The position numbers and the translations under genes are program-made. Below the pieces are notes generated by a model. That model was not told where the DNA came from and made no database searches. It was given only the letters and a program-made list of their open reading frames with translations. DNA of 64,000 bases, from NCBI RefSeq assembly GCF_014042365.1, contig NZ_JACEZS010000024.1, forward strand, positions 1 to 64,000, given 5' to 3'. Positions 44,814 to 52,640 of the stretch are shown one piece after another. Source of the DNA: Rugamonas fusca. Its GTDB lineage: Bacteria; Pseudomonadota; Gammaproteobacteria; Burkholderiales; Burkholderiaceae_D. Each line of letters begins with the position of its first letter. The first letter of the stretch is position 1.

Positions 44814-46139
44814 GTGGGCATATTTTCGCTCTTCAAGAAACAGGACGCGCAGCGCGCGCCGGCCGCCACGGCCGGCGCCGACGAGGGCGTGCGCCTTGGC
44901 CCGAACAGCGAACTGGAACGCCAGCAAGCCCAGGCCCTGCAGCGCGACCTGGCCCGTGCCACGGCCATGAAGATCGACGCCATCGAGGCCGCCATGGCAC
45001 TCGACATCTTCCAGGACACGGAACCGGCCTGGGGCAGCCGCCCCGCGCGCCCGCCGCGCCCCGCCGTGGCCGGCGACCATCCCACCCTGCCCCTGCTGGA
45101 CGAGAATACGACGGAATTGCTGGGCGAGGATGACTTGCCGGCCCAGGCCGTGGCGGCCCAGACCGCGCCCGTGGTGGAGGAAATCGCCATCGTGTACGCC
45201 AACGGCCAGGCCGACATGGCCGAGCAGATGCTGGTGGACAACCTGCCGCCGGCCGGCGCCCAGGACCGCACGCTGTGGTGGATGCTGTTCGACCTGTACC
45301 AGGTCACCGGCCAGCAGGACAAGTTCGACAGCCTGTCGATCGATTACGCCAGCACCTTCGAAACGTCGCCGCCGCCCTGGAACGCGCTGCCGCCACCTGC
45401 CGCCGCCGCCAGCGGCCGGGCCTGGTCGGGCGTCACGCCCACGGAACTGTTCTCGGGCCAGCTCGACGACACCATCGCCCCCCAGCTCGAGCGCTTGCGC
45501 CAGCAAATGGCCAGCCACCCCGTGCTGCGGCTGGACTTCAGCCGGGTGCAGGGCGTCACGCCCGAGGGCTGCGCGCTGCTGCTGCCCGTGCTGCAGCAAC
45601 TGCACGGCGGCGAGCGCGAGCTGATCGTGGTGGCGGCCGACCACCTGGCGGCCCTGATCCAGGCCACCGTGGCCGTGGGCAACCGCGACGGCGGCCCGGC
45701 GCCGTGGCTGCTGTTGCTGGAACTGTTGCAACTGCTCAACCGCGAAAAGGACTTCGAGGAAACGGGCATGGATTACTGCGTCACGTTCGAAGTGTCGCCG
45801 CCGTCGTTCGTGGCGCCGCGCGCCGTGGCCACGGCGGCCCGCCAGCCGCTGGCCGGCGCGCCGGACCGCTACCTGTTGCCCACCGTGGTCGAGAACCCGC
45901 TCGACGGTTTACTTGCCGCGCTGGCCGCCTATGCTGAACAGTACCAGACCCTCGTGTTCGACTGCTCGCGGCTGGCGCGCGTGGAATTTAGCGCCGCCAA
46001 CGCCTTGCAGACCAGGCTGCAAGCGCTGGTGCAAGACGGCAAGAAGGTGGAGTTCCGCGACGTCAACCACCTGGTGGCGGCCCTGCTGCGGCTGCTCGGC
46101 TACGGCGAACTGGCCAAGATCTACCCGCACAAATACTGA
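44814..46139 (+). CDS. STAS-domain protein with internal duplication
   Basis: 441 residues from GTG 44814 (VGIFSLFKKQD); the upstream frame has no convincing homology. Two repeats are visible: a motif KFDSLSIDYASTFETSPPPW near 165-187 and its counterpart DFEETGMDYCVTFEVSPPSF near 310-330. Each is followed by a STAS-type region (about 205-295 and 345-435). STAS domains bind nucleotides or partner proteins, often anti-sigma factors. The actual partner is unknown. Encoded between dksA and hslVU. Confidence 0.75.
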   Translation: MGIFSLFKKQDAQRAPAATAGADEGVRLGPNSELERQQAQALQRDLARATAMKIDAIEAAMALDIFQDTEPAWGSRPARPPRPAVAGDHPTLPLLDENTTELLGEDDLPAQAVAAQTAPVVEEIAIVYANGQADMAEQMLVDNLPPAGAQDRTLWWMLFDLYQVTGQQDKFDSLSIDYASTFETSPPPWNALPPPAAAASGRAWSGVTPTELFSGQLDDTIAPQLERLRQQMASHPVLRLDFSRVQGVTPEGCALLLPVLQQLHGGERELIVVAADHLAALIQATVAVGNRDGGPAPWLLLLELLQLLNREKDFEETGMDYCVTFEVSPPSFVAPRAVATAARQPLAGAPDRYLLPTVVENPLDGLLAALAAYAEQYQTLVFDCSRLARVEFSAANALQTRLQALVQDGKKVEFRDVNHLVAALLRLLGYGELAKIYPHKY

Positions 46140-46207
46140 CCCGTCTTGCAATTGCGGTGGCTAGCCCCATGTGCGGGACTTGAATCGCATCACTAACCGA
46201 GGTCACT

Positions 46208-46744
46208 ATGGAACAATTTCACGGCACCACCATCCTGTGCGTGCGCCGCGGCAAGCAAGTCGCACTGGGCGGCGATGGCCAGGTCACGCTCGGCAATATC
46301 GTCATGAAAGGCACGGCCCGCAAGGTGCGCAAGCTGTACCAGGGCAAGGTGCTGGTCGGTTTCGCCGGCGGCACGGCCGACGCCTTCACGCTGCTCGACC
46401 GCTTCGAAGGCAAGCTGGAAAAGCACCAGGGCAATTTGCTGCGCGCCTCGGTCGAACTGGCCAAGGACTGGCGCACCGACCGCGTGCTGCGCCGCCTGGA
46501 AGCCATGCTGCTGGTGGCCGACAGCGAATCGACGCTGGTCATCACCGGCAATGGCGACGTGCTGGAACCGGAGAACGGCATCGGCGCCATCGGCTCGGGC
46601 GGCACCTACGCCCAGTCGGCCGCGCTGGCGCTGCAGGAAAACACGGAACTGTCGCCGGCCGACATCGTCAAAAAGTCACTGACCATCGCCGGCCAGCTGT
46701 GCATCTATACCAACTTGTCCCACATCATCGAAACCCTGGACTGA
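46208..46744 (+). CDS. hslV: ATP-dependent protease subunit HslV
   Basis: 178 residues. Starts MEQFHGTTILCVRRGKQVAL; the first Thr after Gly (residue 7) is the expected catalytic N-terminal Thr after removal of the six-residue leader. Later GFAGGTADAFTLLDRFEGKL and GAIGSGGTYAQSAALAL are family blocks. HslV is the proteasome-like peptidase; HslU unfolds substrates. Four bases separate it from hslU. Confidence 0.98.
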   Translation: MEQFHGTTILCVRRGKQVALGGDGQVTLGNIVMKGTARKVRKLYQGKVLVGFAGGTADAFTLLDRFEGKLEKHQGNLLRASVELAKDWRTDRVLRRLEAMLLVADSESTLVITGNGDVLEPENGIGAIGSGGTYAQSAALALQENTELSPADIVKKSLTIAGQLCIYTNLSHIIETLD

Positions 46745-46748
46745 ACCC

Positions 46749-48083
46749 ATGAACATGACCCCACAGGAAATCGTCGGCGAACTCGATAAACACGTGGTCG
46801 GCCAGGCCAAGGCCAAGCGCGCCGTCGCCATCGCGCTGCGCAACCGCTGGCGCCGCCAGCAGGTGGCCGAGCCGCTGCGCCATGAAATCACGCCCAAGAA
46901 CATCCTGATGATAGGCCCGACCGGCGTGGGCAAGACGGAGATCGCGCGCCGCCTGGCCAAGCTGGCCGACGCCCCGTTCATCAAGATCGAAGCGACCAAG
47001 TTCACGGAAGTGGGCTACGTGGGGCGCGACGTGGACACCATCATCCGCGACCTGATCGACATCGGCATCAAGCAGACCCGCTCGTCCGAGATGGCCAAGG
47101 TGCGCGCGCGCGCCGAGGACGCGGCCGAGGACCGGGTGATCGACATCCTGGTGCCGCCGGCGCGCGACTTCGGCTTCAACACGGCCAGCAGCGAACCGCA
47201 GGCCGGCGACGCCACGCGCCAGACCTTCCGCAAGCGGCTGCGCCAGGGCGAACTGGACGACAAGGAAATCGAGCTGGAGCTGGCCGAGGCCAGCCCGCAG
47301 ATGGAAATCATGGCCCCGCCCGGCATGGAGGAAATGACGGAGCAGATCAAGACCATGTTCTCGGGCATCGGCGGCGGGCGCAAAAAATCGCGCAAGCTCA
47401 AGATCAAGGACGCCATGAAGATCCTGGTGGACGAGGAAGCGGCCAAGCTGATCAACGAAGACGAGATGAAGCACAAGGCGATCCAGAACGTGGAGCAGAA
47501 CGGTATCGTGTTCCTCGACGAAATCGACAAGATCGCCTCGCGCTCGGAAGTGGGCGGGGCCGACGTGTCGCGCGCCGGTGTGCAGCGCGACCTGCTGCCG
47601 CTGGTGGAGGGCACCACCGTCAACACCAAGTACGGCATGATCCGTACCGACCACATCCTGTTCATCGCGTCCGGCGCCTTCCACCTGGCCAAGCCGTCCG
47701 ACCTGATACCCGAGCTGCAGGGACGCTTCCCGATCCGGGTGGAGCTGGAATCGCTGTCGATTGCCGATTTCGAACGCATCCTCACCAGCACCGACGCCTG
47801 CCTGACCAAGCAGTATGAAGCGCTGCTGGCCACCGAGGACGTCAAGCTCGAGTTCGCGCCGGACGGCATCAACCGGCTGGCCGAGATCGCGTTTTCCGTC
47901 AACGAGCGCACCGAGAACATCGGCGCGCGCCGGCTGTACACGGTGATGGAAAAGCTGCTCGAGGAAATCTCGTTCACGGCCACGGAAACGTCGGACAAGG
48001 TGCTCACCATCGACGCGGCCTACGTCAACGCCCGGCTCGACGCGCTGGCCGTCAACGAAGACTTGTCGCGTTACGTGCTGTAA
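46749..48083 (+). CDS. hslU: ATP-dependent protease ATPase subunit HslU
   Basis: 444 residues. AAA+ Walker A GPTGVGKTEIARRLA, Walker B VFLDEIDKIA, the GYVGRDVD pore loop, a full intermediate (I) domain (about 110-240) and the sensor region NERTENIGARRLYTVMEKLL are present. It works with HslV as the ClpQY protease. Directly downstream of hslV and followed 10 nt later by a small ORF. Confidence 0.98.
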   Translation: MNMTPQEIVGELDKHVVGQAKAKRAVAIALRNRWRRQQVAEPLRHEITPKNILMIGPTGVGKTEIARRLAKLADAPFIKIEATKFTEVGYVGRDVDTIIRDLIDIGIKQTRSSEMAKVRARAEDAAEDRVIDILVPPARDFGFNTASSEPQAGDATRQTFRKRLRQGELDDKEIELELAEASPQMEIMAPPGMEEMTEQIKTMFSGIGGGRKKSRKLKIKDAMKILVDEEAAKLINEDEMKHKAIQNVEQNGIVFLDEIDKIASRSEVGGADVSRAGVQRDLLPLVEGTTVNTKYGMIRTDHILFIASGAFHLAKPSDLIPELQGRFPIRVELESLSIADFERILTSTDACLTKQYEALLATEDVKLEFAPDGINRLAEIAFSVNERTENIGARRLYTVMEKLLEEISFTATETSDKVLTIDAAYVNARLDALAVNEDLSRYVL

Positions 48084-48093
48084 CGGAGAGATC

Positions 48094-48288
48094 ATGGCCA
48101 ACAAGGCGCTGGCGACCCGGCAGAAAATGCAGTTCCGCGTGGGACCGTCGCCCAAGCCACGCAATCCGGTGGCCGTGGCGGCCAAGCTGCGTTCGGCCGG
48201 GCCGCATGTGAAAACGCCGTCCGGCCAGCGCCAGGCGGCCAAGCGGGCGCTGGCCAAGGCCTTGCTGAAGAAGCACGACGAAGAGTGA
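48094..48288 (+). CDS. Small basic protein, 64 residues
   Basis: A 64-residue Lys/Arg/Ala-rich protein (MANKALATRQKMQFRVGPSP...) with an ACGGAGAG site before ATG 48094, 10 nt after the hslU stop. No family is recognised. Its basic character suggests nucleic-acid binding or a disordered substrate; this is inference. It is followed by a hairpin at 48295-48320. Confidence 0.5.
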   Translation: MANKALATRQKMQFRVGPSPKPRNPVAVAAKLRSAGPHVKTPSGQRQAAKRALAKALLKKHDEE

Positions 48289-48294
48289 ACCGTC

Positions 48295-48320
48295 AGCGGG
48301 CGCCGGGGTTGGCGCCCGCT
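48295..48320. terminator. Hairpin between convergent genes
   Basis: AGCGGGCGCC (48295-48304) and GGCGCCCGCT (48311-48320) form a 10-bp stem with a 6-nt loop. There is no T-run. It lies between the small basic ORF and the convergent barrel-protein gene. Confidence 0.5.
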
Positions 48321-48329
48321 CTCGGGTAA

Positions 48330-48941
48330 TCAGAAGTGGTAGGCGGCGCCCACCGAGAACACATTCAGGTTGGACTTGGCGGCCTTGCCCATGCGGGCCG
48401 GCAGGTAGTTCCAGTCCGCGTTGAGCGACCAGTTCCGGTCGATGGCGTAGGACAGGCCCGTGCCCACCGTCACGGCCAGGGTATTGGTGCTGTCGCTGCC
48501 GCCGGCCGTGTAGTTGACCTTGCCATGCTCGGCCACCAGGCCCAAGCGCGTGGTCCAGGCCCAGTTATCGCTGAGTTGGGTGGCCGATGCGACCACCACG
48601 CTCACGCCCGACAACTTGCCCTTGCCCGGACTGAGCGCACCGCTCCCATCCCTGAACGCGCCCTTGACGCTGCCCCCCGTGAAGGCGGCTACTTCGATGG
48701 CGCGGGTAGACTTGAGGCCGAACGCCTCGCCCTGGCCCAGCGTATAGCCGCCATACACGCGGGTGCTGGCGCCGGCGTTGCGCTCGCACGGGCTGCCGCT
48801 CAGGCAGTCGAAGTTGTAGTGGTTGCGGTAGCCCACGTCCACGCCCATGTAGCCGGGCGACAGGTCGGCGGCGGCGGCGGCGCCGCTGGCGCCCAGCAAG
48901 GCGCTGGCCAACAGCATGGTGCGCACGTTAAATTTCATCAT
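48330..48941 (-). CDS. Outer-membrane beta-barrel protein, OmpA/OprF-like porin fold
   Basis: 203 residues. Signal peptide MKFNVRTMLLASALLGASGAAAA, followed by alternating-hydrophobic strands (LSPGYMGVDVGYRN, STRVYGGYTLGQGEAFGLKS, NVFSVGAAYHF) ending in Phe. Size and pattern fit an eight-stranded barrel without a periplasmic domain. Two Cys (CLSGSPC) may form a disulfide in an extracellular loop. Ribosome site GAGGGG 4-5 nt before a double ATG. Divergent from an XRE regulator gene, which may control it. Confidence 0.8.
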   Translation of the reverse strand: MMKFNVRTMLLASALLGASGAAAAADLSPGYMGVDVGYRNHYNFDCLSGSPCERNAGASTRVYGGYTLGQGEAFGLKSTRAIEVAAFTGGSVKGAFRDGSGALSPGKGKLSGVSVVVASATQLSDNWAWTTRLGLVAEHGKVNYTAGGSDSTNTLAVTVGTGLSYAIDRNWSLNADWNYLPARMGKAAKSNLNVFSVGAAYHF

Positions 48942-49117
48942 CGTTCCCCTCGTAGTCTCTTGTGGCTGGATGACGTCGCTGCAACGAGTGACATCGCTGC
49001 GCAGTGTGATCCCGTTCCATCGAAAGTCCTAGCGGAAAGTACCAGGGCGCAAAATCCTGTACAGACGGTAGCGAACCGTGCTACTTTTTTGCCTTTATGA
49101 CAAGCACAGGGGCAGGC

Positions 49118-49867
49118 ATGAGTTCACCGGAATTGCTGCTGCAAGTGTTGCGCGCCCAATTGCGCGCGGCCGGCGTCACCTACAAGGAACTGGCGAGCCG
49201 CATCGGCATGAGCGAATCGAGCGTCAAGCGCATGTTCGGCCAGCAAGACATGGCGCTGTCGCGGCTGGCGCAAATCTGCAAGGCGGCCGGCATCGCGCTG
49301 GAGGACGTGCTGCGCGGCGCGGCCGACGCCACGCCCCATGCGGACACGCTGACCCTGCTGCAGGAAAAGGCGCTGGTGGCCCACCCGCGCCTGCTGTTGA
49401 TGGCAATCTGCTGCCTGGGCCATTGGAGCCTGGAGCAGGTGCTGGAAACTTACCAGCTGAGCGAGCCGGAATGCATCGTCTTGTTGGCCGAGCTGGACCG
49501 GCTGGGCCTGATCGAACTCAAGCCGCTGAACCGCTACCGGCTGCGCGTGTCGAACGCGTTCCACTGGCTGGCCGACGGCCCCGTGCAACAGTTCTTCCGC
49601 AGCCATGTGGTAGCCGATTATTTCAGCGGCCCGTTCAACGGTGCCGGTGAAGCGCTGCTGTGCCTGCCCGCGCGGCTGTCGCGCGCCAGCGCGCTGGAAC
49701 TGGCCGCCAAGATCCAGTCGCTGGCCGGCGAACTGGCGCGGCTGCACCAGGGCGACCGCCGCCTGCCCGCGCCCGAGCGCGACGGCTACACCTTGCTGGT
49801 GGGATTTCGTTCGTGGGAATTCGCCGCGTTCACGGCGCTGCGGCGCCAGCCGCAGCAAGCGGCCTGA
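49118..49867 (+). CDS. XRE-type helix-turn-helix transcriptional regulator
   Basis: 249 residues from ATG 49118 with AGGGG upstream (an ATG at 49097 lacks a ribosome site). The N-terminal HTH is VTYKELASRIGMSESSVKRM and DMALSRLAQICKAAGIALED. The C-terminal about 170 residues contain a second winged-helix-like stretch (SEPECIVLLAELDRLGLIEL) and an unassigned effector-like domain. Divergent from the barrel gene; the accessory islet starts just downstream. Confidence 0.82.
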   Translation: MSSPELLLQVLRAQLRAAGVTYKELASRIGMSESSVKRMFGQQDMALSRLAQICKAAGIALEDVLRGAADATPHADTLTLLQEKALVAHPRLLLMAICCLGHWSLEQVLETYQLSEPECIVLLAELDRLGLIELKPLNRYRLRVSNAFHWLADGPVQQFFRSHVVADYFSGPFNGAGEALLCLPARLSRASALELAAKIQSLAGELARLHQGDRRLPAPERDGYTLLVGFRSWEFAAFTALRRQPQQAA

Positions 49868-49904
49868 GTCTGCTGTGCCGCCCGAGCCGCTTGAGCCGCC
49901 TGAG

Positions 49905-50018
49905 TATTCTCATCACTGCCGCCACCCATTCTGCTAAGTCGCCGCCACCTGTTCTCACTGACCGCCGCAACCCAAGCGCATGGAACGCCGCCACTCGCTC
50001 TCATGCAGCGCCGCCACC
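49905..50018 (+). repeat. Left array of five ~23-bp tandem repeats
   Basis: Five imperfect units at 49905, 49927, 49950, 49973 and 49996 (22, 23, 23, 23, 23 bp) share an end GCCGCCACC and an upstream TCTCAT-like core. They are contiguous, with no spacers. Units 3-5 (49950-50018) recur inverted at 52358-52426 with about 62 of 69 positions identical. Bases 49868-50290 otherwise hold no gene, and downstream of 50040 composition turns AT-rich. Confidence 0.85.
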
Positions 50019-50290
50019 CGGGCTTGTGAGAATCCGCGCTTTTTTCAGATGAGCAAGATGTTATCCTTTATGGTCATCGGCCGAGTTCGGCCAGCAGCGG
50101 CCATTTCGAACCGTAAATAAAGTAGGAAATTGTGTTCATGGTTTTCAAGGTATAGTTCATTTTCTGGGAAATGCCCCAAGATTAGGCGAAAACCGACTCG
50201 AAACTGGGTGAGTATAATTTTAAGTTTTAATGCCACAAAATTACCCCCTTCCGAACTCTTCAAGAAATCTGAATCTAAATAAGGATATTT

Positions 50291-51298
50291 ATGGGTTGGA
50301 ATGATCGAATGGATGAATGGTTCGTAACAAATCTGCCCGATGAGGCAGTCGATAACAGTTCACGTTTAATGGATATTGATGAGGTGTGGCTCCAGAAGGC
50401 CAGCCCCTCACTCAAGCGACAGGCAATGAAGGCTTGGTTTCTGGCTCGCTACTGCGACCCTGCGGAGGAAACTCCCTACATATCTGCCGAGGGTGGCTAT
50501 ATCTTTGTGCATGGCGGCCCATATCATCCTAAAGATGAACTTGATCAGAGATTCAGCGGAATTGTGGACGAAGAATTAATCTCCGATGTGGTTGATGAAC
50601 TGCAATCGAACGTAGGAGACGATTGGGCTCCAGTTCAATGGGGCGATGACGACGATTACGACGAGGAATTCGGAGTCAACGTTGCTAATCCAAAAGATCC
50701 TGCAAATGTCCTCGAGCGCCGGCTCCAAGAAATATCGGAAGTGCTCACTCTTACTGGATCAGAGGCGGCCGTCGCTTTAGCCAAGAAGCTTGCGTACAGC
50801 AACGTCATAACTGCCTTTGAGTCCTATCTCTGGGAGACGATGACTTATGCCGTTGAGAACGATGATCGGGTTTTGAAGAACATAGTAACGCGCTTTCCGC
50901 ACTTTAAAGACCAAGGGATGAAGCTTGGACAAATCTACGACAAGTTCGACAGCCTGCGTGGTTTGGTAAAAGGGTATCTGCAAGACACGGTTTGGCACAA
51001 ATGGGATAGCGTCACCATGCTGATTGCCCATGCTTTGGAGATAAAGGCGCCGTCCTTCGATGCCTTTATTGAGCCTACCATCAAGCGCCACGACATCATT
51101 CACCGCAGCGGCAATTCCAAGGATGGTGAGCCTATTGAGCTGGGTGAGTTCGAAATCCAAGAGTTGATGGATGCAGTGCGAGACTTTGCGATGGAATTGG
51201 AGGGGCACCTTTTCGAACGCTACACGCAGAAAATCCACGCCGAGATCGCTGCAGAGTTCGAGAAGCTTGACGAAATGCTAGGAGACAAAGCAGCTTAG
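50291..51298 (+). CDS. Probable HEPN-domain protein of accessory islet
   Basis: 335 residues. The C-terminal half (about 145-320) is helical and carries an R-x4-H motif (KRHDIIHRSG, near 266-271), the catalytic signature of HEPN RNases. It most resembles the RiboL-PSP-HEPN/MAE_28990-type group, assigned by eye. The N-terminal part (about 25-110) has an EGGYIFVHGGPYHPKDELD block and an acidic linker. Composition is less GC-rich than the chromosome, suggesting transfer. Starts at ATG 50291 with AAGGA nearby. No partner antitoxin is adjacent; the next gene encodes a channel. An RNase function is inference. Confidence 0.65.
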   Translation: MGWNDRMDEWFVTNLPDEAVDNSSRLMDIDEVWLQKASPSLKRQAMKAWFLARYCDPAEETPYISAEGGYIFVHGGPYHPKDELDQRFSGIVDEELISDVVDELQSNVGDDWAPVQWGDDDDYDEEFGVNVANPKDPANVLERRLQEISEVLTLTGSEAAVALAKKLAYSNVITAFESYLWETMTYAVENDDRVLKNIVTRFPHFKDQGMKLGQIYDKFDSLRGLVKGYLQDTVWHKWDSVTMLIAHALEIKAPSFDAFIEPTIKRHDIIHRSGNSKDGEPIELGEFEIQELMDAVRDFAMELEGHLFERYTQKIHAEIAAEFEKLDEMLGDKAA

Positions 51299-51562
51299 CT
51301 CCTCAATGATCTGCCATTTGAAGCACCTTACCAGTTCCCGTTCAAGCCGTAGCCGGAGCGCCCGTGAATCGGGGAAAGGCCACGGACGGCACGCACGTCC
51401 GGTAGCCTGCCTGGACTGCGAAAGCACCCTGGACTGTGTCCGATGCCGAAGGCCAGAAAAGGTACCGATCCAGGAAAGTGCTCGCGAGACAGGTGGCGGC
51501 TGCCGAAGCACGAGCTGATAGTTGAAAATCAAAAAAAATGGAAGTGATCTAATAAAGTGGCA
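51299..51562. other. GC-rich unexplained spacer within the islet
   Basis: About 190 bases (51320-51520) are much more GC-rich than both flanking genes and show no ORF with a ribosome site. A small stem GGAC...GTCC occurs near 51385-51405. The A-rich stretch TTGAAAATCAAAAAAAATGG ends it before the channel gene. No RNA family was recognised. Confidence 0.5.
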
Positions 51563-52240
51563 ATGACTCCTTCGACACACAACCCATACGCAAAACATGG
51601 CTCACTGGTATTCGATCTATTAAAATTCAATAATATAAAGTATCGGAAAATTTTATTACTGGAACGATTTTTTATTATTATTCTTTGCATAACTCTGATG
51701 GCAACTCCAGCAATGGTCGTGCGCTGGATCGCAGGAAAAATAAGCCGAATGGCAAGGAAGCTTTCGATTGAAGTGTATGTTTTATTAAAAACATGTGGTG
51801 CAGTATTTGCACTCTTTGGTGGGCTGTGGGCGGGAAACCTATACGTAATTCTATGTACGATCTCCTTAGTTGATTTATTTTCGAATATTCTCGCTATAGT
51901 CCTGCTGAGAAATTTTTGGCATGCACCATTGTCACTAAACAGGACGTTGATATCTTTAGGGTTAAATTTCATTGAATTTACGGCGTGGTTTGCTGGTCTA
52001 TATTTGCATTTCGACGCTCTTCGCTTTGGCTCAGCCTCAGTAACCGATTCTTTTTCTGCTTATTATTTTAGTGTCATAACTTCCGCAACTATTGGGTATG
52101 GCGATATTGTGCCAACATTTGACGGCAGGAAGCTGGTCGTAATTGAGGCATTTTGTTCATTTATTTTTCTCGCAGTAGTCGTGACTTATGTAATTGGTAG
52201 CCTTGGGCAACCGAACGACAATGCAAGTCAGGAAGAATAA
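51563..52240 (+). CDS. Two-pore-type K+ channel-like membrane protein
   Basis: 225 residues from ATG 51563 (GTG 51557 is possible). It has about five to six TM helices. The last two frame a pore loop with the K+ selectivity filter TIGYGD (near residue 175-180), as in Ion_trans_2 channels. There is no cytoplasmic RCK/nucleotide domain. The N-terminal TM part (LLLERFFIIILCITLMATPA; EVYVLLKTCGAVFALFGGLW) is not a voltage sensor by eye. The gene is very AT-rich compared with the chromosome, so recent acquisition is likely. Encoded after the HEPN protein gene, same strand. Confidence 0.8.
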   Translation: MTPSTHNPYAKHGSLVFDLLKFNNIKYRKILLLERFFIIILCITLMATPAMVVRWIAGKISRMARKLSIEVYVLLKTCGAVFALFGGLWAGNLYVILCTISLVDLFSNILAIVLLRNFWHAPLSLNRTLISLGLNFIEFTAWFAGLYLHFDALRFGSASVTDSFSAYYFSVITSATIGYGDIVPTFDGRKLVVIEAFCSFIFLAVVVTYVIGSLGQPNDNASQEE

Positions 52241-52357
52241 TCCATGCATGTTACGAAATAATAGTCGAGTGAAAACATAAATATAAGGAGATGCTTCCGC
52301 TTTGGGTGCAAGCAGTCCTTCGCAGCCCTGCGGTGTTGGCCGCAGCCACAGCAGAGC

Positions 52358-52426
52358 GCTGGCGGGACTGCATGAGAACGCGTGGCGGCGTTCCATGCGA
52401 TTGGGTGGCGGCGGTCAGTGAGAACA
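52358..52426 (-). repeat. Right inverted copy of the 23-bp repeat array
   Basis: Reads on the minus strand as TGTTCTCACTGACCGCCGC and onward, about 90% identical to 49950-50018. Further inverted matches of the left array continue at 52427-52440, and beyond the 100-bp element at 52543-52590 (TGATGAGAATATTCAGCCGC versus the left CTGAGTATTCTCATCA). Bases 52241-52640 hold no gene. Confidence 0.85.
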
Positions 52427-52442
52427 GATGGCGGCGACGTAG

Positions 52443-52542
52443 GGGGACCTCGAAAAACCTCCTTTTTCAATATTGCTCGCTTCGTAAGCCTTTGATTTAT
52501 AGAGGAGGGAATTTTTAGAAAACAGGGTTTTTCGAGGTACCC
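52443..52542. mobile_element. 100-bp MITE-like element
   Basis: Terminal inverted repeats GGGGACCTCGAAAAACCT (52443-52460) and its inverse at 52525-52542 match in 16 of 18 positions. The interior is AT-rich and non-coding. Compared with the intact left array (CTAAGTCGCC), the element sits at TTAG and is flanked by GTAG and TTAG. That is a probable 4-bp target duplication of the YTAR type known for IS5-group elements. No transposase is in the window. Confidence 0.7.
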
Positions 52543-52640
52543 TTAGGAGTATAGTGGCGCCAGTGATGAGAATATTCAGCCGCCTGGGAGGCGCAGGCAG
52601 CCCGCGCCCGCCAAGGGGCCATGGCATGCCAAGGGCCGCC

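Noticed and set aside
49905..50018. CRISPR array
   Set aside because: The 23-bp units are contiguous and imperfect, with no unique spacers between them, and no cas genes are nearby.
51278..51598. Minus-strand 106-codon ORF across the islet spacer
   Set aside because: It overlaps the ends of both neighbouring genes, has no ribosome site and no recognisable family.
52228..52470. Short minus-strand ORF in the right repeat array
   Set aside because: It translates the repeat units themselves, and a similar out-of-context peptide is produced by the left array. There is no ribosome site.
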